From Zonotrichia leucophrys gambelii (Eukaryota > Chordata > Aves > Passeriformes > Passerellidae): a stretch of 64,000 bases of DNA. The stretch is taken from contig NC_088177.1 of assembly GCF_028769735.1 (NCBI RefSeq), positions 14,820,599-14,884,598 on the forward strand. The letters are read 5' to 3'. A program made the position numbers and the translations under genes. The notes under the pieces were generated by a model. That model worked only from the letters and a program-made list of their open reading frames with translations, had not been told where the DNA came from and ran no database searches. Position 1 is the stretch's first letter. Each line of letters begins with the position of its first letter. Of the stretch, positions 52,589 to 62,812 are shown piece after piece.

Positions 52589-52717
52589 AACTGTAGCAAT
52601 ATGGAACACTTGTAGTGTAATGACAATAGAAGGCTTGCACTATAATGACAGCACTGCATAAGCAGTAGGAAGTGGAAGCAGATTGTAAGAATCCTATTTT
52701 AGCGTATGGGGGAAACA

Positions 52718-55700
52718 CGTAGTAAAAGCTACTAGGTTTGCTAAAAGCTGTTGTTGAAACGGTCCTCTGCTCTGGCCTGCCTATAGAGAAGCTGCCTACT
52801 GCCCTGGATGCTGCCAAATGCTGTGTCAACAGCTCACAAGCCTGTATGGAGAATTATTCCTCTCTTTTACAAAAAAATTGTTCATTTTCCAAGCAAACTC
52901 ATCTTCAGTTGAGTTTTAATAAAAAAATACTCTCTCACAAAGCTTGCAAAGTCTTGGACACTAAAAGTGGAAAGGGCTTTTTAGGTCAACCAGTTTACGC
53001 ATCTGCCAGTGCATGATCATGAGCTGCAATTTTTATTTCTCTTTTAATTTTTTAATTTAATTTTAATTAAATTTCATTCTCTGACTACTGCCTTTTTGTG
53101 CCATGTACAAAGGAAGTGGAATTTATCAGGTCAGTCAAAAATTTGGTGGAGAGAGTCTCTCGTTTGCAGATTCAGCATGTCTTGTTCATTTGAGTTACCA
53201 TAAAGACTTGGAGATTTTTGCATATTCTCCTTTCAGACTAAGACCACAACCAGCAATTTTGGCTTAAAATTACATTGGAACTGTAAAAAGGCAACTTTTG
53301 AAGCTCATTCTTCAATTTTTTATCAGATCCATTTGCATCAGAACTTGCACAGTTCTAAGTATGGGAACAGAGTAAAATTGACAATTTGAGTTGTCCAGAA
53401 GCACAAACTTTTGTCTCTCTTCTGGTTTTTCATCTTTTTTTTTAATCAGAGCTCTGCCTTTATTGATAACATCCCCAAACTAAATCTTTTCTTGTCTTCC
53501 AGAAGTCAAACATTGTTACGATGAGGCTCTGTAGGCCATCTGCCATGCTATCTCACTCCTGATTAAGCTTTTTCCCTCCACAATGCCTCATGTTTCTCAG
53601 ATTTTAGCTGATTTACAATTACTTTGTTCCTGTCAGTGGAATCTTCACGAGATTCAGTCCTCCAAGCTAGGTTCCAAAACACCTTTCATCGGTGTAGTGA
53701 AGTACAATGTAGTTAGCCTCAGAAGATCTATCAGAGCTACCATAAAAGTGAGAGTTTGCAATTTTAAATACTTTTGGGCATAAGGTTTCTGGATAACCAA
53801 AGAGAAATGTCTCTTCATGGTTGTATGTACATAGTAGATCCAAAATTTCTGCTGCTGTGCTCACAAAATTGTAGAGGAAGCACAAATGCTTTGGTACAGT
53901 AACATCTGCATAGACGTCCAGAGCCGGTTCTTTCTTTTTCCGTCTTTTAAGGCACTTGAAAAGAAACTGCCACTGCCATTTCAAAATGTAGGAAATGCTG
54001 CTAGTCTCTAAATAACTGTTCAGGCTCTCTTTGGAGATTCTTCTTCTTGTTTCAAGACTGAGGATATAAGACCTTAGAAACTGCACTTCTCTAGGTTTTG
54101 CTGGTTATCCACCAAATCTGTTTCCTAACACAGGGCCACATATTGTGTCCTAATAAAAATTCTAGTTCTTTTTTTTTTTTATTGGCTCTGGGGAAAAGAC
54201 CAAGAGCTCTTCTGGATATGATTGCCTTAGAAAGAATACCCTATAACTGAAAAAATCCCACAAAAAAGCCCACAGTGATCCACTCAGAAGCTGAAATATA
54301 TGAAACTTATTTAATAACATGTACTTATTGGTCATTATGGTATCAAAAGTTACTGACAGTTTATATGTTTTCTGGAACTAGAAGTCAACTGTTCATTTTT
54401 TCCCAGGCTTTTACACATCTCACTGCTATCTAATCTAATGTCCACAAACCCACTGTAAACACAGACTGATGCAAAGTAAACACTGAAGCCTCAGTATCAG
54501 ATAAACAGAACATTGAAGATTCAAATTTTTCTCTACATAGGTCTTCCCAACTTAATTTATAGCAAACTTTCCATATGTATCAATTTTCATGGGACTTTAT
54601 AAACTTTACATAGTTTTTCTTCAGTGAAGTCTACAGTTTACTGACCATACAGAGGCTCTGATCATGCTTTCTGTAGATAGCAATTTGGAAAGTAAAGAAG
54701 ATGCTGTGTACAATTACAAATATTTATTATTTAGTACAGAGGTCAGGAAGAAAATATTTTTCACTTTTCCCAGAAAAAGAATAAAAATGCTTTAAGACCA
54801 ATGTCTTAACTTCTGTGGGAGTTTTTGTATGATATTTGTAAAATTTTTGTGCTTCTCTGCCATTAAGACGTCCACAAAAGAGAGGAGCATTAGTGGGAAT
54901 TTTTGTAGACATGCAGGAAAAGTTATGTCTCAACATGGCTCCTTTGCTTCATTTTACAGAAGGTAGGGGACAAAAAATATTTGTAAAGTGGTTTTTAATG
55001 AGCTAGGTGAAGGTACTAGAAGGGTATTTGACAAATAACTCTGAAGAGGAACACAGTGGAATGTTTTGTAAGAAAAGAGATGTTTGGCCAGTTGAGGATT
55101 ATAGTATTAGTGAAGACCAAAGTAATGAAGTGTGAAACCAAAAACTGAGGAGTTAAGACTAACTTTATGTCCAGATACTACTATGGGTGTTTCAGGGGAA
55201 GAAAATAAATGTTTAAGCATAGTAAACAAAAAAATAATCATTTCCTATTTTCCAGCAGAGACAGAAACTAATTTTGCAGATGCAATCTAGGGATCTAGCC
55301 ACCCAGATTTTTTAATTAACTCAGAAAGTTCAGCTAGCAATAGTCTGAAATTTTCTAATTCAAAAAATATCAGGGATATTTTTATTGAAAAGGCTGCGGG
55401 AAATTGTGGATTGGTAATATTTTACTTTTTTTTAAATCTGTGGCATTTCTCCTTGAGTTATCTGAACGAAAAATACAAAATAGGACTGTTGAAGATGGAT
55501 ATAAAAGTGCAGGATAATTAAGAGGGCAGAGGTGTAAAGCTCAGTTCAAAATGGAAAAGACAGATGTGGCCAGGACCAAGGATCTGCAATCCAAACATTC
55601 CAGGGAAATGAGTAACATGGTTTGCAAGCACTCCTCAACACAATTAGTCTTTAGTTTTGTGTATTCCGATCATCGGAGAGGTTTTCAAAGATGAGGAGAC

Positions 55701-57845
55701 AAAAAAAGTTCCATCTAATGCAATTTCCTAACCTGCTTTCACCTTGGTTTTACTGCTCAGTGACTAATTAATCAACATATTAATTTCAGGTTTTCAAAGA
55801 AACTGGGGTCCATTTATTGTAGAACATAAAGGTCTCTCCATGTTACTGCATATGCCTAAGTCTGCAGCACCAAAAATACCACTTTATCCAGGTGAGTTAG
55901 AATAATCCCTGAGTTTACACACATTATTTATGCTCCTGAAAAAATTAACAAATGTTGAAAAAACTGCACAGCCTAGAAAAGGAATCTCTGGACAGCATGT
56001 AATCAATTTCTTTGCCATAATTAAAAAGAAAAAAAAATCAAAGCAGCTTTTAAATAAACACGTGTCCTTCAAGGAGATCACGTGGCAGAAATTTGCTTAA
56101 AAGGCTGGATTGGTAAAAGGTTGGCAGACAGATCTATACCTCTCTGCTTCTGCTGCAGCAAGGTCTAAAGTGGTTGCTCATTTCGTGGGTGGTTATTTTG
56201 CTTTGCAGATTCTCATAGCTGTGACTCTGTCCAGGCCCTGTCCTTCCCAAAGTACACAGAAATTGGGGAAAGGATAGCTAGCAACTGTGAAAATAACTTG
56301 GACATCCAAATGTGCTTTCCAAGGCAGTCATCTCATGAAACAGGCCAAATCTTGGGAAAGCGAGGGCAATTTATAATAAAATAAATGATATAAAACCATA
56401 TTTCTTTCAAGTGTATTAAGTATAAAAATACTCTTAAAGGCAGAAAGGCAATTTACACCTTAAAGAAGTTGGACTTCTAAAAAGATGGTTTGTGTTATTA
56501 GGAAAAACAGAGTGAGACTTTGTTTTCAGATATGGAATTATGGGTTCAGATAGATGCAGACTAACATTTTTTTAAAAAATTCTAGTCCAAGATAATATGC
56601 TAAAACCATAAAATTATATTAAAAGGCTCACATGATCTGCAGGAAAGTATAACTGTTATTGCCCTGTGAATTAAGAAAATAAGACTTGTCTGAAACTCAA
56701 ATATGTCATTTTATCATTCTAAAAATCAATGTAATTAAAAACTACTCATGGTTTCCAAGGTCCTTTTATTAAGATAATTTTTTAAAGCTCAAAATTTGCA
56801 AATCCCAAAGCTTCTGTATGCATTAAGTGGCAAAGGGTAAAGGTGAAGTGCATAAAGTGTTTTTGTTGTGGGGTTATCTCATTCCAGAGTGAATGCTGGA
56901 ACACAGATGCATCAGTCCTTATATTAACTTATTTCAGGCAGAATACATTTTATTTATTAACGTGCCAAAATGTCTTGACTCCGGTTCAGTTCAATGGGTG
57001 GAGGTTGTCATGTGTAAAGAAAATATGCTGTTCTGTTGTTGCTGGCTTTGCCTCATGGGTTTGGAGGCAGCAGACAGGAGCAGAGCTCCTCCAGCACGCT
57101 CCCACAGAGGCACTGATGGAGCAGAAAGCTCCAGGAGGGCTGGCAGGGCTGAGGTGTCAGCCTTTCTGCATTTCTGCTCTGTCCTCATGTGATCTGATGT
57201 TCCAGTTTTCTCCATTCTCAGCGTCCATGGCTCAAATGTCAACCTCTTGCCTGTGAAACTGCTTGGTCTGGTTCCTCCCAAAACCCAAGTCTCTCAGAAT
57301 CCCAGCATCCCTTTTCCTGGTCACTCCAACAATACCCATCCTACACACCTTGAGAGTTTGCTCCTTGAACAGCTGACACTGTAAGTTTTTAGTTACCTAT
57401 CTAGACAGGTGATTGATTGTTTTGGTGGTTTAAGATGAGTTCTGTTCGAAGGGAGACCAAAAACACAGAACTGCCCAGTTAGCAGAGGTTGGATGGTAAC
57501 CCATGGCAGACAAACATGCTTTCACAGAAATAGAGCTGGCTAAAGCTAAAGATCACTGGTGAAAATATCCAAAATATTTGTAACAATGTGCAAAGGAACA
57601 ATTTACAACACCTATTTTACAAGATCATGTGTGCAGGCCATTTTACAGTACATCTGGCTTGAAAATTGAGGGGTGTGTAAAAACACAAGCATTTCTTACA
57701 TCTGCAATTAATGCTAAAAGCATGAAACTTGAGTAATTAATTTAAATTTGATGTAATTGTCAAAGCAAAACAAAAAGAGAAATACTGTAAACTCTTTGGG
57801 GAAAAGTTCTCTGTTTGTGCCACAAACCTACTTGCAGTGAAATTG
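52718..57845. other. Unannotated DNA
   Basis: No gene recognised. A weak CR1-like string lies at 52966-52993. AT low-complexity sequence lies at about 53039-53076. The minus-strand open frame at 53667-54086 (139 codons) and plus frame at 56843-57256 (137 codons) match nothing I know. A GC-richer block at about 57050-57200 is open in several frames on both strands, which argues against specific coding. Confidence 0.55.
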
Positions 57846-57890
57846 CAGCACACAAAGAAGCACCAATTTAGCTTTCCTAAAATTTTTATT
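57846..57890 (-). terminator. Candidate polyadenylation site (AATAAA + GU-rich)
   Basis: On the minus strand AATAAA lies at 57890-57885. About 25-30 nt further on is a GU-rich stretch (ttctttgtgtgctg, 57859-57846). This is the normal order and spacing of a vertebrate cleavage and polyadenylation site. It lies 117 nt beyond the stop codon of the open frame at 58007-58210. Confidence 0.45.
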
Positions 57891-58006
57891 GTGTTAAGTA
57901 GTTTACAATAAAATCATTAGTGTGATGACTATGAAACTCAGCAATGTTAAAAGAGCAAGCAGCTTCTAGCTCTTGATTCCCTGAAGATAACTGAGAGCCT
58001 GCAGGG

Positions 58007-58185
58007 TCAGCCAAGTAGTGGAAGCAGAGTGTCCTGCTTGTGCCTTGCTGGCTGGCTCTGGGGCTGCTTTATGGCTCCCTGGGGACAGGGGTGAGGGCTT
58101 TGGAGAGCAGGCTCTTCAGCTGCCACAGGGCTGAGTAGCTCCTCTTCAGTCTCATTGCTGGGGTTTTTCCTTTTGTCCAACTGGA
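58007..58185 (-). CDS. Candidate terminal coding exon, unrecognised
   Basis: On the minus strand an open frame runs from 58210 (after an in-frame TAA) to a TGA at 58009-58007, giving 67 codons. A plausible acceptor TGCAG at 58190-58186 would start the exon at 58185, or CCAG would start it at 58180; the upstream pyrimidine tract is weak. The peptide is hydrophilic and rich in Glu, Pro, Gln and Lys. It contains a basic DKRKN followed by an acidic ETEEELL, and ends LLPLLG. GC is high (74 of 120 bases at 58021-58140) in contrast to the AT-rich flanks, and a polyadenylation site follows. I do not recognise the protein and find no upstream exon. It could instead be a non-coding 3' exon or a GC-rich chance frame. 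Confidence 0.3.
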
Positions 58186-58210
58186 CTGCAGATGGTCCCA
58201 GTGCTCTCAG

Positions 58211-59434
58211 TTAACTAAATGATGTGTAAGTGGAATGAGAACTAGATCAGCAGCTCTAAAAAAACAGAATGCAGCAGGCAAAATATGGCAGGTAGATTCA
58301 CCATCCAGGAGCCTTGAGATCTGCAGGTGCTCACAGATTCCTCTTGTAAATAAGACAATATGTATTGGGGTCCTATTTCAACCTCATAGTAGCTGCTCTT
58401 TCCAGAAAAATTGGTAGTAATTTTTTAAAAAATCTTTTATTTTGTGCTCATCAAGTTCAGATGCATTTGAGTCTGGATTACCAAGGTGATCAAGCCAGCC
58501 TAGATATGGTTAGTGTAACTGTTGGGGAATCAAAAGTACTTCAATGATAAGGAGTATGGAAAGTGTCTTAGTATTGGCATGATAAAGTTGTGATGTTCCT
58601 ACAATGCTTAATATATTCAAGTGTCTGACTTATGTGTTAATAACTAAAATTGTTTCCCACACCCATTGCTGAAGTGGTAGAAATAACTCTACAGTGAAAG
58701 AATTTCTTTCACTTGCCATTTTTGCCTGACACTTTTACAGAAAGAGAAAATAGAAAAAAAAATTCTTTCTTGTTTATTCTTTCTTTCCACTACTCAGTTC
58801 ATTAAAAAGACCTTGGTTTGTCTATAAATATGTTTCCTATCTATTTGAACACTTGCATAATGAGCATCCATGTGTTTTGGAATTCTGATTTATTTTAAAC
58901 AGAATCTTCAAAGTTTCCTTTCTGCTTGAAACATATCAGAATGCCGTACTTCAGTATCAGTTCCAGAAAGAGCCAGATGCAGAAATTTCTGGGGAGGAAT
59001 AATAGTTTTTTTCTCTTTGGAGGTGTCATTAGCTCTGCATGAACAGATTAAAGATTCCTTGCTCATTGTATTCCAAAATAGAAAAGCACTGGGTCCAAAG
59101 AAAAAGTAGTGCACATTGTGAGATTGATAGCTATAAGTTATTCAAGGTCAAATTCTCTGAATTCTTATGGTTTGAATTATTTTTTACTCTTTGCTTAGCA
59201 GAAATTGCAGTCCACCCTTCTTGTGTACTTTCACGGGTACCACATTAAAAGCAGCTTATGAATATTTAAGTATTGCTGCTGACAGTTTTGTAGCTTTTCA
59301 AAGATACTGATGAGGTGAATTTTCCTGAAGGTCATTTGTTTGAAAACAATGTTTCAATAAGGGTTTAAAGATGAACTCTGGAAAGACACCTTATCGCAAC
59401 TTTGAAAAGGTTTTAAAAAAATTAATAAAAAAGA
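58211..59434. other. Unannotated AT-rich DNA
   Basis: No gene recognised. An inverted repeat with 9-bp arms (agtgaaaga at 58693-58701, tctttcact at 58705-58713) contains two opposed IRF-type half-sites (AGTGAAA), which is weak evidence of regulation. AT-rich sequence precedes the C-tracts at 59435. Confidence 0.55.
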
Positions 59435-59462
59435 CCCCATTCTTCCCCCCACTCCCCCACCC
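59435..59462 (-). other. Canonical G-quadruplex motif
   Basis: On the minus strand the G-tracts are GGG, GGGGG, GGGGGG and GGGG, with spacers of 1, 3 and 6 nt. This satisfies the standard G3+N1-7 rule. The motif is an island of C-tracts in AT-rich DNA and follows an A-rich stretch. Whether it folds in vivo is unknown. Confidence 0.75.
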
Positions 59463-61730
59463 TTATTAGCATATAGGAAATATTTGGTTTAAATATATGT
59501 TGTTTTTTACCTACATGACATTTTATTCTCAAGTTAATGAAAACATAATATGACCAAAATCCATTGCTGAAATTTTGCATGCTCTATGTTCATCCATCTT
59601 TATTAGAAATCTAAGGTAAAATGCACAAATAGACTAAAATGATGGTGCCATTAATTTGCCCTGAACATATGTATCTTGTACTAGTGTACTAGTGTTTTCT
59701 TTCTATCACAATATCATCTGCACTGAGGGGTAGGGAAACTCAGGCTTTCCCATGACATAATTTGTGAGACTTTATTTTAAATGGAGGTCCTGACGCTCAA
59801 AACCTTTTTTGTGATAATGTCACATGGCACCAATGTTTTATTTCATACACCGTAAGTGTTGCAAATTCTCACCAAATATATTGTGTAACTTTCATTCTCT
59901 TGATGTTTATTGAGGATGTATGCCCTTGCTCTTGGTTTTGTTGAAGAGCATGATACCTGAGGCAGCCAGGTGTGGCAGGAGGGGATATCTGCTTCAGCAG
60001 CAGCTGCTTACACAGAAAGCAGCTCTGACTTTGAGGACAGTGAGATCTATCCCACTCAAAGTTCATAAACCTTTCCGTGATCTTCCCCTGTCCTTAATTT
60101 CAACAGTGGCATACCGCACACAGGCTTTTCACCATTTTACAGCAGGAGGTCATTATTAAATATCACAAACTATATCGTATCACAACCTGTTGCAACAAGT
60201 GACAAATTTGGTGATCCTTTTCCCACTAAATTTCAAGGTGCTGCTGTTCCTTCCCACACAGACACAGTAGCCCTGAGTCCCCAGAGCCAGGCACTGCTAG
60301 ACTCTGCCAGCAAAGGGTGTGTAAGAGGGAGCTGCAGGGCTATTCAAAGGAAAACATCTTTTATTCTCTTTTGCAATGTGAAACCAAGTAAATACTCTTG
60401 TCAATATGTTTTTTGTACTTAATAACTCACAGGGCTCCTGGTTTGTATCACACCCAGGCTAACCTGCACGCACACACCTGCAGAAGGCAACTGTAAAACT
60501 TTATCCTGAGGTTGCCCCAGGCTAAAAACCATTACAGCAGACACTGATGGAAAGCATCATGCATCTTCTGGCTTTTTCTGTTGTTTTCCCTAGAACAATC
60601 TTTGCAAATCAGAAAACAGAAGGAATTGCACTTACTGACAAGAACAGGCATGGGGCAGGAAGCCATTCATCATTTGTACTGATATTTTTCATATCAGTTA
60701 ATAAAATTTGTAAGTTCATTGATGTATTTTGTACTGCAATGCCCAGTTTATCTTTGAACATGAACCTCAACAGCAGTGCAGTTCTCTGTAGCTTGTGCCC
60801 AGGCAAGATTTTAGAAATATTAGCCATTATAAGAATATTGATTAAATACATCCTCAGAAATTTGTTCTATGCTGTGCCGTATTTGAAAAATGCTTTTTGT
60901 TTTCTTCAGAAGTTCAGCCAAAAGTATAGAAGAGCTGAATCTGGGGATCTGCACTGCCTGAACAGTGGCACAGGACTAAAAAATTTGCAGTGTAATACTG
61001 CAGAATGTTTTACTGTTTCATTCCCTGATTGCACAATTCTGTTTTCAAAAGTACCAAGAATTTGATGGGAATTCCAGTTATATTTCTGAGGAATAATGGT
61101 GAGTGACATCTGGCTGCTGAATATAGAGTTTGAAGTACCTGACAGTCTCCATAAACTGTAATTCACTAAATGTGGCACTGGATCAGGACCTGTGCTCATG
61201 CTTATTCTGCTCATGTATTTATTTTGTATTTTTAGAAAATATTTTCTCATCTTATGTTGTAGTTTCCTGCGTGATTAACATAAGGATGGCACTTGATAAA
61301 GTTGTAGATGGTAAGTGTGAAGTAGCTGGTTATTTGAAATTTCATTGTTCTTGCAGAGGAAGATCTTTCCTTTCTGCGTAGTTAAAATGATCATGGATGA
61401 TACCTTGGGAGCTGGAAAATTCATGGTATGCAGTGGTTTAGTCCAAAATGGCAAAACATGGAGACACACCACACAGGAAGGCAGCTTATAGGAAACATAG
61501 TACAATAACAACCCTGACCTCCTGGCCTCTAGAAATTAGGAAGTGCAATTCTTAAATCAAAACCAGCACCAGAAGTTCTGGGAATGGAAACAGGATTAAT
61601 TCTCTGCAATGCAAAGGACCCAAGATGTCTGTAACAGTGGGTCAGACTTTCAGTCCTGTGTTTCAGTCTGCTTGTTTCGTGCATTCCCAGGAGCTGTGTG
61701 TTCTGGCCTTGGAAATGAGCAGAAGCCAGT
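59463..61730. other. Unannotated DNA with longest open frame
   Basis: The longest open frame in the window is on the plus strand at 60547-61065 (172 codons, ATG to TGA). The predicted product is hydrophobic and Cys/Phe-rich, with no recognisable domain, in a poor start context (C at -3, G at +4). At this base composition a frame this long is only mildly unexpected, so it is not annotated as a gene. No other feature is seen. Confidence 0.5.
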
Positions 61731-61758
61731 GGGGGAGATGCAGGGTGGGTGGCAGGGG
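61731..61758 (+). other. Canonical G-quadruplex motif
   Basis: Plus-strand G-tracts GGGGG, GGG, GGG and GGGG with spacers of 7, 1 and 5 nt meet the G3+N1-7 rule. The motif sits in a GC-richer block (about 61620-61860) where open frames overlap in three or more frames, so no coding function is inferred. Confidence 0.75.
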
Positions 61759-62790
61759 ACTGGTGCTCTTTCCATGCTGCTGGGATGCAGAGTTGCCCTG
61801 GAGAAGAGGGATTTATGTAGTCCTCTCTTCCCACAACCTCTTTGCAATCAAGACTCTGCCTCTCTCCTGTAATGCCAACTGAACTGGTTGAATTCTGCCA
61901 CTTCTGTAAACATCAGGAGAGAGTCACCCCCACCAGATCTCTAACCTTGCAATAATTACTCATTGGGCATAGTGCCACTCACCAAGATGTTCTTTCTACT
62001 GCTCCTTCTGTTTATTTTCTGCATGTGAGATTTCTTCTCTGGTGTGGGTTCTGGAGCTTGACTGATCTCTGGCAAGAGTTTGGTGGAGTCCTCTTTGAGG
62101 ACAGGGGTTCAGCTGGTCTGGGAAGGTGGGATGGGGATGTGTTTTCATTTAAGGCATGCTCTCAATTCTTTACTCTCAAAATCATGACTACAGTATTCTT
62201 CTGTAGTCACAATGCTTTTTAATAGTGTTGTTTTTCATTGTAATCATAGCAGCCTATTCACTCTTATGCCATTTGAAAAAAAAAAAAGACATTTAATACC
62301 ATTCAAATAAGGATTTAATTAATTGGAGGAGGCACTTTTCTGCATTTTCCATGTGTATAGAAAATGATGTGCTGAGAAGAGTACATTCTTTTATTAGGAG
62401 TAAGAAGATTTCACACCTCAAAGCTGTTTATTGGAAAAAAGTTATATTGTTCCAATTAAAAAACATGTTTCTCCTATTATATTTATTTCTATTTTCCATG
62501 AGACACAATTTTTATGAAAGGAGATAGAAAACAATCCTTGTCTTCAAGTAACAAAGAGCAAGTAGATGTTGAATGAGGCATAAAAATTTTCTGATTCATA
62601 GAAAAGTTTGAATCCAATTTGCATAAGGGTTTCAAGCAAAAATTTTAACATAATTATGTTATTACCACTCTTCGTGACACAGAGTCTGCAAGAATGAAAA
62701 TGAACTAATGTTTGGTATTTTCATTTGGTTCTCCAGGTGATTCTTCCTAACTATTGAACTTGGCCACCAGAGCTTGCTTGTCACTACTTT
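61759..62790. other. Unannotated DNA
   Basis: No gene recognised. Four more G-tracts occur at about 62105-62136, but the first spacer is 12 nt, outside the standard quadruplex rule. Confidence 0.55.
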
Positions 62791-62812
62791 GGGAGCAGGG
62801 GTGGGTGTGGGG
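62791..62812 (+). other. Canonical G-quadruplex motif
   Basis: Plus-strand G-tracts GGG, GGGG, GGG and GGGG with spacers of 4, 1 and 3 nt. This is the most compact of the three quadruplex motifs and therefore the one most likely to be stable. Confidence 0.8.

Larger units (their letters stand above)
52334..52717 (+). mobile_element. Probable endogenous-retrovirus LTR remnant
   Basis: The block has the layout of an LTR U3-R-U5: two CCAAT boxes (52408-52412, 52460-52464), a TATA box TATAAAAG (52476-52483) and a G/A-rich leader after the expected start site. The duplicated 'aacaggcc' and the string 'ccacacctgtagccaat' resemble avian ERV LTRs as I recall them. Tentative ends are TGT at 52334 and ACA at 52717; they lack a matching flanking duplication, so the limits are uncertain. 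No gag, pol or env sequence and no second copy is seen in the window, so it would be a solo or partial LTR. A host promoter is the alternative. Confidence 0.45.

Noticed and set aside
52966..52993. Third CR1 remnant
   Set aside because: Only about 28 bases resemble the CR1 end (ggaaagggctttttaggtca), with no continuing similarity on either side.
53667..54086. 139-codon minus-strand open frame
   Set aside because: It has no recognisable domain, and the length is within what chance gives in 64 kb of AT-rich DNA (one or two frames of 130 codons or more expected). There is no splice or promoter context.
57050..57200. GC-rich block as a coding exon
   Set aside because: It is open in several frames on both strands, so composition alone explains the lack of stops. 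No convincing splice pair or terminal signal is seen.
61560..61880. GC-rich block as a coding exon
   Set aside because: Two plus-strand and two minus-strand frames are all open across it, and none has a recognisable motif.
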